Positions 1 to 12,586 of a stretch of 64,000 nt of DNA are shown in pieces (within the stretch, counting starts at the first letter, position 1; each line of letters opens with the position of its first letter). Position numbers and translations under genes: made by a program. Under the pieces are notes generated by a model. It was given only the letters and a program-made list of their open reading frames with translations, ran no database searches and had not been told where the DNA came from. The stretch comes from Molossus alvarezi (lineage: Eukaryota; Chordata; Mammalia; Chiroptera; Molossidae), in contig CM073890.1 of the NCBI GenBank assembly GCA_037176705.1, forward strand, positions 97,330,591 to 97,394,590, given 5' to 3'.

Positions 1-78
1 TGTGGTTGCGGGAGGACGCGATACCACGATTACCTGCACTGCCATCTTGACCAGAAGTCCCGATTCATATCTTGTCTT

Positions 79-264
79 GGTGGTTTTCAAACTGTGATTA
101 TTTATATAACAGCATCACTATCATCTGTAAACTTGGTAGAGATGTAAAATTTTCAGCCCATTCACAGAACTACTACTAAATCAGAAACTGAGAATGGGGC
201 CCATCAATGTGTGTCTAAAAACCTACAGGTGATTCTAACACATGCTAAAGCTTGAGATACTCCA
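79..264. mobile_element. MER5A-like hAT (Charlie) MITE
   Basis: Non-autonomous DNA transposon relic. The left end contains GGTTTTCAAACTGTG and the right end GCTAAAGCTTGAGATACTCC. These are decayed forms of the hAT terminal repeat pair TTCTCAAA / TTTGAGAA. The interior shows the characteristic strings AAATCAGAAACTGAGAATGG, GGGCCCATCAATGTGTGT and ACAGGTGATTCTAACACATG. Length (about 186 bp) fits the family's roughly 189 bp. It has no coding capacity. The family name is from memory of the consensus. Confidence 0.75.
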
Positions 265-273
265 AACACTAGA

Positions 274-1999
274 TGAAGTGAGGATTACTGTAAACAGAAT
301 ATTTTATAAATTGTCATTCCATATCCCTTGCTGTTAGAGAATCCACAAGAGACAACCTTGTAACTACTGCTATAGTGGCCCCTTTAGTTACGAACTCTAG
401 CCTTTCGAAGACAACTCGAGCGACAACTGCAGTTGTAAAAGAAGATCCATTAAACTTTTACTCCTAAAATTTCAGTAAAATAATTCATGTTGTTTTATAT
501 TCTTCACCCACGGTACTCTCATTTTGGTACAGTTTTTCTTGTAATGTGTGTTTTGTGACCACTCATTCTATAATGCATGTTAGTTTTGAGATGCTATTAA
601 ATGTACATGCATTTCTCCCCGAACCCCCTTTCTTGGTATAGTATGCATATTACTTTAGCAGGAACAAATTTTGCTTCCTTTGGATATTCTCTTCAATACT
701 CTGGACATTTTAAAATAAAGATTTATCTTCTATAAGGCAAGTCATCACCTAAAATATACAGATTTAAATAATCTATTTGTAGACACGCTAATTATACCAG
801 TCCAAATAAAAAGAAAATTTCTTCATATTTGGATTTGTCTGCTGGCAAATAAATGTAAGAAGCTGGCCAAAATATAATTTAATTCCTTTGGGATTGCTAA
901 TTAAGGAAAAATAAATAAAAATACTCAACCGATTCTCTCATACACTCTTTTCTGGGCACATAAATAATGAAAACAATTTGTCACACAGGGATAAATCCAT
1001 GTCCCCCTGCACAATTTCTTCTTCTTCTTCTTTTTGATTTGGGACAACGCAACTAAGTAGCACATTATCATTTTTTCCATGTAAATTTTCCAGTATTTCT
1101 AAAATGTTACATAAGAAAATTTTTACTAGTGTAGTGAGAATAATTCCAACTTGGTACAATATAATCCACATAACAAGAAGTCAGGCTCAGAGAGAAAACC
1201 AAAGATTTAAAAAAAAAAATGGTTTCAAATTTTTATTTTATGTTAGTAAGACAGCTTGCATCATACAAATTTTCTAGTCAAAAGCTACTATAGAATCTCA
1301 GTTAGTTTTTTTTGGCTTATTTAGACATTTGAAAGCAATTAACTTAGCCAGCAGTCAAATTACAGATACAAAACTGAAGTGAAACATATGGAGGAAAGCT
1401 ATGCTTCTTTAGCAATCTTTCCCAATGAAGAATTTGCTATTATTTGCCATTTCATACTGTGGGGCACAGAGTTTAAGCAGAAAGTATCTGCTCAGAAATT
1501 TTTCAAACTCTTGGGATGAGAAGATGAAAATGTAATGATTACCAAGGTAGGCCAGGCCCAAATGTCCAAGATCTAGAGAAAATGGATTTGTAGAAAAATG
1601 AAGCCAGCATTCTTATTATTGAGGCATTTGTCAGACATTACACTGTCAAGGTATAAGAGGCTGAGAAACTGAGAAGGCAGGCAAGTAGACTAAAAAAACT
1701 TTTAACGGTCTCACAACATTAGAGAAGCACAAATTGGAACTTAGAGTCTGCTGAGGAATAGAGGCAATGGTAACACGCCACATTTTCAGCAGTATGGATG
1801 AAGAGAAATTATTACAGCTCTCACAAAGTTTGAAACCTGTTTTCAAACTATACTAATCATGGTTAGAGCAAAGACATCTGCCCCTACTCTAACTACTGAT
1901 GAGAATATTTAAATCTTCTTTGATGAAGATATCACCCAGAGCTTATCTTGGTAGTCTTTTATATGTAATGTTCAGGTTGAACATTCAATTAAGACAAAC
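274..1999. other. Unique A/T-rich sequence, no gene seen
   Basis: No gene or clear interspersed repeat was recognised. The few open frames here are under 80 codons and lack recognisable motifs. The first 78 bases of the window are also unassigned. Confidence 0.5.
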
Positions 2000-2625
2000 A
2001 AACAGACAAACAAACAGGCCCACAGAAGAGCAGTTCTAAATTATCAAAAACAAGAGAAAGAATAGGTGCTAGAAACATACTCATAGATGATATAGGTATT
2101 GAAATGATAAAAAAGACTTAAAAATAAGTGTAGTTAATATATTTAATAACATAGATGTCAAGACAGAGAATTTCAGAAAGTATGGGAATAAATATAAAGT
2201 AATTGAATGGTGGTTCTAGAACTGAAGAATACAATGACTGAAATTCTATATTCAGTTAGTAAATTTCCAGCTAATTAGATACAAGAAAACAGAAATATAG
2301 GTCAGTGGAAAATAACCAGGCTAAAATACAAAGAGAAAAGAAGGATGTAAATTACAGAAAAGAGATTAGGAGACATAAGGAATATTGGAAATGGTTTAAC
2401 GTGTGTAGAAGAAAAGAGTAGACATGGAGAATGGGACTAAAACAGTAGCTGAAGAGACACTGGCGAAGTAGTTTCCAAAGCTAAGGATAATATCAAGATA
2501 GAGTTTTATAAGGTACAACTACTGCCTAAAATTACAGAAGCCAAAAATATCATATCAAAGTTCATTGTGGTAAAACTAATAAAAAATGAAAAGACGAGGA
2601 AAATATTAAGAGCAGCCTGAGTAAA
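2000..2625 (+). mobile_element. Ancient L1 fragment (ORF1 region)
   Basis: A diverged copy of the LINE-1 ORF1 region. It shows the succession typical of old mammalian L1: an 'acaatgactgaaattc' stretch, then 'gatacaagaaaacagaaatataggtcag-tggaaaataaccag', then 'attacagaagccaaaaatatcat' and a final 'attaagagcagcctgag'. All reading frames are broken. It ends against a CT microsatellite. Compared with the two younger L1 copies at 22.7-35.4 kb it is far more decayed, so it belongs to an older L1 lineage. Confidence 0.55.
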
Positions 2626-2627
2626 CA

Positions 2628-2659
<32 letters not shown>

Positions 2660-2682
2660 GTCTTTCTCTCTCTCTCTCTCTT
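2628..2682. repeat. (CT)n microsatellite
   Basis: An imperfect run of CT dinucleotides, interrupted by TCTGTCTGTCTTTC, directly after the ancient L1 fragment. Confidence 0.95.
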
Positions 2683-3485
2683 TCCATAGTACTGGAGTTT
2701 TCAGACTACTAGTAAAGGACTCCCATTTTCTCACATCTTTATAGTGATATATTTCTCTATTTAATTTATCCTGCATTTCCTTACCCTAGAAACATGTAAA
2801 AAAAATACAAAAACAAATGTGTAGGACTGGGCAATTTAAATGACAGACTCATTGTTTCTTTTAAAATCTGCTTTAGGACATTTAGCCTTCTCTCTTCTAG
2901 CACAAACTCCTTTCTCATTTATAGTTTTACTTTGGGAATTAGTATCTAATTCATTTCTTGATTGGCTGGAAATTTCAATTTTTGGGACCAACTCTCCAAC
3001 TTGATTTGTCATTTTTTCAGACCTTCTTGCAAATATGACCCCACTGACCCACCGAGTATGCAAACCTTTATATTCTTAAATTCACAGGGACTCTGAAACT
3101 TGAATCTTTGTTTTCAGGTATAGTTCCACTATAAACTATTTATAAGAATGTAGGAAATAATTCTTTTATATTTATGATGATAGAACTGTAATTTTAAAAG
3201 TGGAAACATTCTTAAAAAAAAATTACAGTGGCCCATCACTCTAGTCTCTTTTTAAACTAATTCATAAGAGAATAGCAAGAAATAATTGTAATTCCCTTTG
3301 GCTTTATGTTTTGTTGGGGCAGAGTTTTGTCTAAATAAGAAGGGACAAAATAACTACAATGGTCAAATTGAGGAACAGATTGGTGAAATAAACAAAAAAG
3401 TAATAAGGAATAAAATTTAGAAAGTTATAGTAGTAAAAGTAGAAAACAGATGAGGTTAAGAAGATAGTTATGTAAGAACAATATA

Positions 3486-3702
3486 TATGTCCAGCCAGTG
3501 TGGCTCAGTGGTTGAGCACTGACCCATGCACCAAGAGGTCGCGGGTTCAATTCCAGGTCAGGACACATGCCCAGGTTGTGGGCCCGATCCCCAATGTGGG
3601 GTGTGCAAGAAGCAGCCAATAGATGTTTTCTCTCATCGATGTTTCTATCTCTCTCTCCCTCTCCCTTCCTCTCTCTCTAAAATCAATAATGGAAAAAAAT
3701 TT
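3486..3702 (+). mobile_element. VES SINE (GTTGAGCAC-type head), plus strand
   Basis: tRNA-derived SINE. The A box lies in TGTGGCTCAGTGGTTGAGCA and the B box in GGGTTCAATTCC. They are followed by a body with TCATCGATGTTTCTATCTCTC and an A-rich end (AATCAATAATGGAAAAAAA). It is flanked by a perfect 12-bp target-site duplication AAGAACAATATA at 3474-3485 and 3703-3714. The 'CCATGCACCAAGAGGTC' segment between the boxes marks the older of two VES types in this window. The 78-codon open frame across it is a by-product. Confidence 0.93.
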
Positions 3703-3875
3703 AAGAACAATATAAAAGAGAAAGAATCAGATTTAGGCATTCAGAGTCAACAGATATTTTGAAGCCTCTAGTATGAACTCACCTGTGTACTTGGCTCTGA
3801 TCTAAATGAAAAGGCCTCTGCTTTCAAGGAACTTATAATAAGGTTACGGTATATTACTTAACATTAGGTTTTCTG

Positions 3876-4484
3876 GCCACTGTGGGAAACACCATGGTGG
3901 TTCCGCATAAAATTAAGACTAGAGCTACCACCATAACCCAGAAATCCCTCTTCTGGGTATCTACCTAAAAAGTTTAAAAACCCCATGTTCATTGTAGCAC
4001 TATTTACGGTGGCTAAGCCATGGAAGCAACCTTAAGTGTTCTTTAGTGAACAGTTGGATAAAAAAGATGTGGTACCTTTAGACAATGAAATACTACTCAG
4101 CTATAAGAAAATATGAAACACTGCCATTTGTGACAACAAGGATGGATTTTGAGAGTATGATGCTAAGTAAAATAAGTCAAATGGAAAAGGACGAGAACCA
4201 TATGATTTCACTCATACATGGGATATAAAACAGAAACTAACAAATGAACAAACAAAACAAAAGAAAAATCTCATAGATACAGACAACAGTATGGTGGCTG
4301 TCAGAGGAAAAGGAGGGTAAGGGGAGGTTGAAGTAGATAAAGGGGATCAAATACAGTGACAAAGGAGAGTAAACTTTGGGTAGTGACCACATGATGTAAT
4401 ACACAGTTGATGTATTATGGAATCATACAACTCAAACTCATATAATCCTATTAACCAATGTTGCCCCAATAAATTTAATTAGAA
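3876..4484 (+). mobile_element. 5'-truncated L1, 3' end, with TSD
   Basis: End of an L1 in sense orientation. It has the broken C-terminal ORF2 region (strings like 'cccatgttcattgtagcactatttacggtggct' and 'gaaatactactcagctataag') followed by a 3' UTR ending 'ccaatgttgccccaataaattt'. It is flanked by a perfect 13-bp duplication ATTAGGTTTTCTG at 3863-3875 and 4485-4497. The 3' UTR differs from copies A and B, and the end matches the antisense fragment at 36592-36880. This points to an older L1 lineage. Confidence 0.85.
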
Positions 4485-4497
4485 ATTAGGTTTTCTG

Positions 4498-5739
4498 CAT
4501 TAAATGTGTTTACAAATATAAAAAAAAGTTCACAGTATTTTTCTTTAACATAAAACAAAACTGAATACAACCAGTGCTGGTATTGTGATTCGAGGATTGC
4601 CATACTCATTCTACATCTGTATATTTTCCTCTACCATCACACAGTAAATGGCTTCCATCTTCAAGGGGATTCACTGTTCAACACACCTGCTGGGCCACGA
4701 GCCTTCACATTTATCACCAAACACACTAGCCAGCAAGAAGGGAGAAAAAGAACAAACAAAAGGGAACTATTACCCTTTAAGGAACCTTTCTGGAAGTCTC
4801 TTCCCAAAACTGCCACTTGTAACTCAATGGTCAAGACTTAGTCCCATGGAAACCTACAGCTGAAAGGAAGATTGGGAAATACAGTATGTTTGTCAGGCAT
4901 ATCCCTGCTCCAAGTAAAATTGAGTTGTTTTTTTTCCTAAAGTAGAAGGGGAGAATGAATATTACATAGGAATCCAGTTGGCTCTTACATGGACAGAAAC
5001 ATGTGAATATACTTGCTTTAATAAAATAGTACTTAATTTTATCTGCCAGTAGAATTATAATCAGCTCAGTGTGGTTTTTGCTCATCAGTTATAATTACTT
5101 GTTTCTTATGGCCTTTAGGTCATGGATATATTAATAACAATGAGAAAAAAACAGAAATCCAAGTTGGCTATTTTCTCCTAGCTGGCCCTGTGTGTGATAG
5201 CACCTCCAAAAAAAAAAAAAAAAAAATTATTTTGCTCCATTCCCTAAGCACATATTTTTTGAAATAGAACTGGGAAAATTACTTGAACCGTAAATTTGAC
5301 TCATTTGCAAAATAGCCTGTAGATGTTGCTGCTGACCACGTAAGAGACTAATGAGAGCTGCATAATAACCTCATAAGATTATTCCCAAATAGAAATAGTA
5401 AATTTGTATTCTTAATAGTCTAAGGTCCAGAAAGTTAGCATGAGGCACTGCCAACTCAACCTTATTTCCAGTTACTCTTATTAAAGACATATCTAAATAC
5501 GTTCCACAAGTATCTTAATGTTTCAATCCCATTATCATTCTTTCCTGTGGCTAATGACTGGTGGCAGCTGATCTTCTCTTTGACAGACTAGTTTTGCAAA
5601 GTTAAACTCTGTTCGAGAGTTAATAAGGAGTATGTTGATCACTTCCCGCCTCCAACTTTCCTCTCCCACACTACTAGAACGTAAATTAATGGTTAAACCC
5701 TTCTCTGCACTAGTCATTCAATTTCCTGAGTACAGACAG
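4498..5739. other. Mostly unique sequence, A19 tract
   Basis: No gene recognised. A perfect 19-base A tract lies at 5208-5226. The stretch 4620-5000 (containing 'gattgggaaatacagtatg' and 'agaaggggagaatgaatatt') resembles an old interspersed repeat that I cannot name with confidence. Confidence 0.4.
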
Positions 5740-5915
5740 TTTTACAATTTGCAACATACTTTCCCATGTAGTATCTTACTTTATTCCAACCACCATTCTA
5801 TAAAGCAGACAATTGGCAGTTATTGTCCCTGTTTTACAGATATCTGAGGCTCTCTGGGACGAAGTGAATTGCTCAAGTGACTTGGCCTGTAAATCACAAA
5901 ATTTGGGCTATGACT
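5740..5915 (-). mobile_element. MIR SINE, minus strand
   Basis: Reverse orientation of the MIR core. 'agtatcttactttattccaac', 'cagttattgtccctgttttacagatatctgagg', 'gaagtgaattgctcaagtgacttggcctgtaaatcac' follow in the order expected for a minus-strand MIR. It is strongly diverged, as expected for a repeat of this age. Confidence 0.75.
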
Positions 5916-7689
5916 GAATATAAAAATATGTTTTGCTATCATTCTTCCCCTTCTTACCTAACCATAAAGGATGAACTCTTGAACTCTTGAACGCTTTTTC
6001 AGTGAAATTACTGTCCCATGTTGCTGTCACCACCACACAGGGAAGAGAAAATCCTCCCAGGTTGCTTTGGATCTCCCCCTTCTATGTACATTTTTACATA
6101 CTCTCACACCTCTCCCTTTGCTTCTGCTGCAGAGCAATTTGTTTTTGTATTCTCTACTTGACGCCCATTCTTTGCCCATGGGTATAAAGGGCTGGAGTGA
6201 AATATCAAAACTCGCTTTGTAATCCTAGGTTCACTCCTGCTGTGGGGTTCAATGGAAGAAATAAAAGTTCAATTAAGCAATTACCTAGGGCAGCCACAGA
6301 AAGCTCCTCTCCATGACTTCTGCAGCCCTCGTTGGCCATGTGCTGAATTCCCACTGTTCACGGCTTGCTCCCAGGAGGAAATTCTACATATTGACGTGTG
6401 TGGAATGCAAGAGCGCCCCGTGAAGCCTGGGCTTGTGTCTGCCTGAGCTCACTTGCTTCAGTGTCTGTGACGAGGGTAGAATGGGTGCCAGCAAGAGGCC
6501 CCACATTTCCAGTGCCCTGTCAAAGCCACGCTGTGATGATATGGAAATGGCTCCTTTCTTATTGTGCAAGCGAAGCTCACTGGCGGGTTGGCCTTTTGAA
6601 CACCAAGTCCATTTCTTTCGTTGTTAGTACTTATAAACCAGACCCTGACTACAGAGCAGACACTCCTGTTTCCAACCAAGTAGACTGACTTAGGAGCTGT
6701 AGAGAGGAGAGACATCAATGTTCATGAGAGTCAAGTCCCCTTCGAGTGACAAATTGAACCAAGTTTGGTCATGTTTTCTTGTCTTTGGTTTCTAGCAGGT
6801 TGGGAGAACAAACCATTATTCGATAGACACTTAAGGCACTTAGAGTCAGTCATCACATGTCTAACCACTGCAATAAATTGGGAATGACAATATTTCTATG
6901 GATATTTCTTGGTGTCTTTATTGTTTGGTTGTTTGCTTGTGTTTTTGGTGCCTTTTCCTCAAGATGATAAAAGATACATTTTAAAAGCTCTAATAATTCT
7001 AAAGGTAAAGGTAATGTTATAATGCTAATGTAATACAACACTACTAATAATATATTACATTTGCATTATGATTTTAATTTGTTTACATAACGTCACTATG
7101 GTTCTAAGTAATGAGTATATTGATTTTCTATATGTCCAATAATATTTGAGTGAAAATGCCAAAGGTTTTATCAAAAAGATTTAGTATTTTTATATCATTT
7201 TTTCCCCCTGCTCTGCATTACTGACCTTGATGTTTAAGAAACAGAAGCTTGAGGAAGCAGAACTGATCTTTTGTATTATCTTTTATAAAAAGGAATCCAG
7301 GATTCTGGAGCAGGACTATTCAGAAGTTTCTTTTAAAACATTAATTTCTCTGGAAATATGTTGTAGAATTTTAAAATGTTACAAGGAGGGTAATAGAAAG
7401 TCCTTGATTTAAATAAATATGAAAGAAAAATACTAATTAAATGTTCTCCAATCCCCATTCTCAATACCTCATCCTGCAAAAGTAAATGTGGACCACAGTC
7501 CCCTTTGCAAACAGGATTTGGAGGCTTCCTGTAGAAATCTGCTGTTCTCCAGACCCTTATGTCTTGCTTAACTTCTCCATTTATATTCTCTCACCTGAAG
7601 TTCCAGTCATAACATTTTATGAAAATTTTTCTGAACAGTTCTAAGCACCTACACCATTTTTTCATAAATTATCTCAGCCTACAATGGTC
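5916..7689. other. Unassigned sequence
   Basis: No repeat or gene assigned. 6240-6720 is richer in G+C than its surroundings and has several overlapping frames of 60-96 codons on both strands. None shows a domain I know or clear splice context. Confidence 0.4.
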
Positions 7690-7870
7690 TTCCCCTAGTA
7701 TGTGTTGAATAGTGTTCCCCACAAAAGCTATGTTGAAATCATAACCCCCAATACCTCAGAAAGTGACCTTATCAAGAAATAAGTCATTCATATATCATTG
7801 CAGACATAATTAAGCTGAGGTCGTAGTAGACTAGAGTGGGCCACTAATCCAGTATGACTGGTGTTTTGAA
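7690..7870 (+). mobile_element. MLT1-like LTR, 5' part
   Basis: Matches the start of an MLT1-type (ERVL-MaLR) LTR. 'gttgaatagtgttccccac', 'gctatgttgaaatcataacccccaatacctcagaaagtgacctta', 'cagacataattaagctgaggtc' and 'actagagtgggccactaatccagtatgactggtgt' occur in consensus order. Similarity stops at about 7870. This is an ancient non-coding LTR remnant. Confidence 0.75.
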
Positions 7871-7879
7871 ACCCACCAA

Positions 7880-8245
7880 GCTTGCAGTCCAAGGTGTCAG
7901 GCCAGGAAGACGCTGAATTCACCTGTTCTCACGAACACCTTGACTCTATCCTTAGAGACTGAGCAGCTTCCCCTGAAGAAGACCTGAAGGCTGACTGAAC
8001 AGCTTCTGCACAGCAGTGAGAGAGAGATCACCTAGAAATGGGTGGAGAGACGGAAACACGGTCTATGGGAACCCCATCCCGAAGCACTGACCTGCAGTAG
8101 GGAGGGATCTCTAAGAGAAATAATGTCTACAAACTGTCCTAACCTGGTGAAGGAAACAGACATGGAAATCCAGGAAGGCAAGATGAACCAAAAAAGGCCA
8201 ACACCAAGACAAATTACTATTAAAATGCCAAAAGTTAAAGATATC
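7880..8245 (+). mobile_element. L1 fragment: 5' UTR-like and ORF1 part
   Basis: 8105-8245 matches the RRM-to-linker part of L1 ORF1. It shares 'CCTAACCTGGTGAAGGAA', 'AGGCCAACACCAAGACA' and 'ATTAAAATGCCAAAAGTTAA' with copy B (26857-26970). The stretch before it ('ggaaacacggtctatgggaaccccatcc') looks like L1 5' UTR but is less certain. A 91-codon frame across it is a relic of ORF1 fused to unrelated sequence and is not a gene. Confidence 0.6.
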
Positions 8246-8325
8246 GAGAGGACCGGTATGCCTAGTGTTCCTAGGAGACAGCCACGTGAAGACAAACACA
8301 GGGAGAATGCCACGTGAAGATTTTG
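8246..8325 (+). mobile_element. Possible MLT1-like continuation
   Basis: 'gaagacaaacacagggagaatgccacgtgaagat' matches the middle of the MLT1 LTR that began at 7690. If so, the L1 piece at 7880-8245 entered the LTR. The match is short. Confidence 0.4.
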
Positions 8326-8767
8326 AATAATTTGGGTTCAAGATGAAACAAACTCCTTATCTATGGCAGACTAAGAAAAATTAAATGTTTTCCGAATACA
8401 GGGATGCTGCTTAGCTATAACCAAACTTCTTGTAAATGTGAAGTTGAATATGCAGAGAAAAAGTGCGACCCGTGGTGTCACGGAGGAAGGGGGAAGGGAA
8501 CGGGTGCTGTGACTGCTCGCAGGCCGGAGGAAACCGGCAGGTGACAAGCTCTTGGGCCCACTTGAAGAAGAGAATTGTAAATGAAAAATGAAATCTTGAC
8601 ATTAGGCCAGAGCACTAAACTGACTCTACCCTCAGACTAGAACATTCTTACACTTAAATGAATTAGAATGCATAAAGTCTTTCCAAATTAATTTCTGCAT
8701 TCTCAGCTTCCCAAAATTGATCGACCATAGAATACCTATGATTAGCAAAACAACCAAAAAAAAAAAA

Positions 8768-9045
8768 GACATGATCTCACTTATATGTGGAACATAATGA
8801 ACAAAATAAACTGTCAACCAAAATAGATCCAGAGTCATGGGAGTAGGGAACAGACTAACAAACCTCAGAGGGATGGGGGTGGGGAGGGGTGAGGGAGAAC
8901 AATCAAAGAACTTACGTGCATGTATGCACAACCAAGAGACACAGACATTAGGCTGGGGAAAGCAGGTGTGGTGGGAGCAGGAAGGAGGGGGTCAATGGGG
9001 AAAAAAGGGGGATATCTATAATACTTTCTACAGTAAAATAATTTT
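8768..9045 (+). mobile_element. L1 3' end (3' UTR), plus strand
   Basis: Starts 'catgatctcacttatatgtgg', as at the end of ORF2 in copy B. It continues through 'gggatgggggtggggagggg', 'gggggtcaatggggaaaaaaggggg' and 'atctataatactttctacagtaaaataat', ending in an A/T-rich tail. The end type matches the copy at 17030-17418 rather than copies A or B. A 12-base A run lies just before it (8757-8768). A frame on either strand here is incidental. Confidence 0.8.
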
Positions 9046-9055
9046 TTAAAAGGTT

Positions 9056-10139
9056 ATGCATAAAATGAATCTGTCCTGCATGTGCTGGTTCTGTTTTTAC
9101 CTCTCTTTTATAATCACATTTCCCCAAATAACAAAAGAAAAATTCTGTCTCCTCTAATAGTAATCTTCCTGAGGTACATTGCTCAGAGGCGGAACTTCCT
9201 CCATGCCAGATAAAGGGACCGTTAGAGAGGTGATGTTGATGTTAGGCAAACAGAGTATTTCACAACTGACTCACAAGTGCTTTCATAAATGAAGTGGTTT
9301 TTAATTCATTGTTCTTAATTGAATTGAAACAGGATCTAAATTATCAGCTTAACATTGAAAATAAGTCTTCATGACAGTATTTTTTTTGTCTGTAACTCAA
9401 CATGAGTTAGTACAAAGAATTTCGTGTCAGTCTATAACAATTCCCTTCTACTTATTTATGGGAACAAGGGTTTTCAGCACATACATCTACACAATAATTT
9501 AAAACTATAATAATTGTTAGACCCAATCTATATTAGAAATATATAACATTCATCAATAGATACATGTACTAATTAACAAAAAGACCTGCACTTAGAGAAA
9601 TGCATTTTCTTTTTTGTCTGATAATTATCAACATGTTATTTTGCTACTGTTTTCCTAAAAACCATTGGAATAATAACTCAACCCATAAGAAAACAATATT
9701 TACTACTAAGAGCCGTATGTTTCCAGGAAATAAAAAATTATTAATTTATGATCTTATTTTTGCTCAATAAAAATGTAATAAGGTAATCAATTACAGAGAA
9801 TTCTGTATTTAATCCATTCTGAACTTTTTTCTCTTTATTCTAAATCTTTGTACATTCTGATGAAATGTATTTTTATTCTTCCTTGGCCTAGCTAACACAT
9901 ATTCTAAAAACCATTTTTAATATTCCAAATATAGGCTAAGATCCTGTCCTACGTAGTCAAATAGTAGGTATGGTAAAGCTAAGTTTATACTAACAATGAG
10001 TTCTAATGGGATCCTTGAGCTATAATGGGAATATATGAACTAAAAGGTAACAATTGAATAGGCTAATATATTGAAGAATAATGCATTTAAGAATTTAAGC
10101 ATGATTGGTTAATAAGTAAAATTTTACTAAAATTCAACG
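9056..10139. other. Unique A/T-rich sequence
   Basis: Nothing recognised: no open frame of note, no repeat, no RNA motif. Confidence 0.5.
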
Positions 10140-10432
10140 TTGCTTTTATTTCTTATTTTGCTTTTTGTTGTTGACATTATTACATATGTCTCCCATTTTC
10201 CCCCACCTTTGACCTCTCCGCCCAGTCCCTGTCCCATCTCGGTTTTCACCACAGTGTTGTCTGTGTCAGTAGGCGGTGAATACATGCATATATGTCCTCT
10301 GACTAACCTTTTCCAGCCCCTCACCCCCATACCCTCTGAGATCTGTCAATCTGTTCCATGTATCCATTCCTCTGGCCCTATTTTGTTCATCAGTTTACTC
10401 TGTTCCAGCAACAGACATCATGGCATTCATAT
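10140..10432 (-). mobile_element. L1 3' end (3' UTR), minus strand
   Basis: Antisense L1 3' UTR. The complement reads from 'gaacaaaatagggccagagg' through 'tctcagagggtatgggggtg' and 'ggacatatatgcatgtattc' to a tail of A-rich sequence at 10140-10180. C-rich blocks on the plus strand (10200-10240, 10315-10335) are the complement of its G-rich tracts. The 100-codon plus-strand frame is a shadow of the UTR. Confidence 0.8.
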
Positions 10433-10439
10433 GGGTGTT

Positions 10440-11779
10440 TAGATTTGGCCTTAAACCACCATGAATTTACAGTCGAAGATGTTCCTTATATATACAGGTA
10501 CATAAAACTTTCATTCCAATGACTAATGCCTTATACAACATTCTATTATTTATTCTATAACATTTAAGTTTCACTCTCCTAATATCTAATTTGCTGAAGA
10601 ATGGCAGGAAACATTAATGATGCTAAAGAAAATAATATCATGACCTGGTAAAGAGCACCACAAAGAACTACTGAACTTGTTTGATTTACCTGGCACAATT
10701 CAGATTTATTTTATTTTGTCAAAAAGAGTCTTTCATACATTTATTTTCTTCAGCACATCAATAGCCTAGAGTACAATGCACCAGGATTATTGTTTTATAA
10801 CTCTCACATGTAACTTTTTAGAGTAGAAAAGCTCGTTGGCCTTAATCAATTTTAACCAAATATTAATGTGTCATGTATTAACATATAGTAAACAAAGCAC
10901 TTGCATTAAAGGCTAAGGAAATGTTGATATTACCATGTGTTCTATATGGAAATATAACTTGGCTGACATTTTGGAGACATATAAATATTTTTAAAAGATT
11001 CCTGAACCAGTTTTGACCTATACAGAGGGCTCTCCAATGTTTGGCATATTCTGAGATAAAATGATTATAATTCACATTTTTTCATTCTATAATCGATGTA
11101 GCAGCAACCCAACTAGGATTTCATGGGTTAAGCATAGTTACTAACTTGCATTTCTTTTCCAACCTGATTAATTCATAGAGACCAAAATTCAATGGGGAAA
11201 ATACACAGAAGAAGCCAATAAAATACTTCCAATAGTACATCAGAGTCATTTACAATGCAATTATGCACAAATACAGTCATTAAAAATGAAACTGAAATGT
11301 GGAACTCCTGGTACATTAGCAGAAACAGATATCAAATACTCCACTAGTGTAAATCTTATGATGAAATTCTTAAATTATATTTGTTTAGACAAATTCACTC
11401 TATAGCAGTTCACATTTTCTTCAAGGAAAAGATAATTAAAGATCACTTAAGGAACAACTTGGGATAGTAATGCTGAGCATCCTTTGTGCTGCTCAGCTTA
11501 GAAGTTCCAACTCGTGTAAAAACAGAAGCAAAATGGACCCATAATTTTCCTAGTGTCAAATCCTGAGGGGGTAAAAATGTTAGTGACATAACTTTTCATA
11601 TTGTCTTAACTTTTTCTAAATATAAAAGGAGAAAAAAGTTAACATTTTAACGTTAAGGAAATGAATAATCTGAGAACTAGAAGCCCTTCAGCTTTTTTCC
11701 TGTATATACACTAATGTTGTTACTGTTCTATTTTTACAGAAGGATGTCAAATAATACAAACTATTCTTAAATTTAATTT
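10440..11779. other. Unique A/T-rich sequence
   Basis: No gene, SINE or LINE recognised. Confidence 0.5.
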
Positions 11780-12360
11780 TTTTCATTTAGTGATATCTCT
11801 TGCACATTTTTCATAATGCCAATTTAATTCTATCTTATGTTTAATGGCTTTATGCTACTGTATTTAATAAGTCTATAATAGTTTTTTCCCTACTGACTGA
11901 AATTTGAGTTCTTAACCATCTAAACTAAGCAAAAAAGAAATTTATGTTGCCATATTTTGGCATCTATTTCTGGAGGATAAATATCTAGAAGTGAAAATGC
12001 TATATTAAAAATATGATCATTTCAGATTTGATTAATATTTTCAAAATATTCTTGAATTAATATTTGCACTGAATGTAACCAAAACAGTAGAAAGCTCCCT
12101 TCCCTGTTTCTTGGAAATTTCTATTTTATTTACTTGGGTTGTATATGTTGATGTAAGGTTATATCATATTAAGCCTTCCCATTCCAGGACATATTTCTCA
12201 CCATTTATTCAGCTTTGTTTTTTTTTTTGTTTTTTTTTTATGTTCTTTAGCAATTTTTATGTGTAGGACTCTTGCACATAAATTTGCATAATCCTGTACA
12301 ATTTGTTGTCATGAAATGCTAAACTCTCACGTTTTGATTTACATTTTGTGTTCCAAACTT
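11780..12360 (-). mobile_element. Possible ancient L1, antisense
   Basis: Loosely resembles the antisense of an old L1 non-coding region: 'tgatatctcttgcacatttttc', 'ggaggataaatatctagaagtgaaaatgct', 'tttatgtgtaggactcttgcacataaat'. It is strongly diverged, and the assignment rests on these motifs only. Confidence 0.35.
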
Positions 12361-12464
12361 TGTATGTTTTGCTTATTAGAGTCATTCTTTTTGAATACTA
12401 ATATATTCATAATTATGTAGACAACAATAGAATTCTTACGCTTACCTTTGTATTCTAAGCACAA

Positions 12465-12520
12465 CTTCTAAAGTTTTGTACATAGTAGGTGCTCAATAAA
12501 GTCTTACTGAAGAGATTAAT
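12465..12520 (+). mobile_element. MIR/L2 3' tail fragment
   Basis: 'ttgtacatagtaggtgctcaataaagtctta' is the characteristic shared 3' tail of MIR and L2 elements. It is too short to say which. Confidence 0.45.
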
Positions 12521-12586
12521 AAAAAATATTTACCCTTATTTATGAATAAGGAAAACAGGAGACACTATTAAAAAAGGGTGAGGCCA

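Noticed and set aside
5208..5226. A19 as the tail of a retrotransposed element
   Set aside because: No recognisable SINE, LINE or processed gene precedes it, and no flanking duplication was found.
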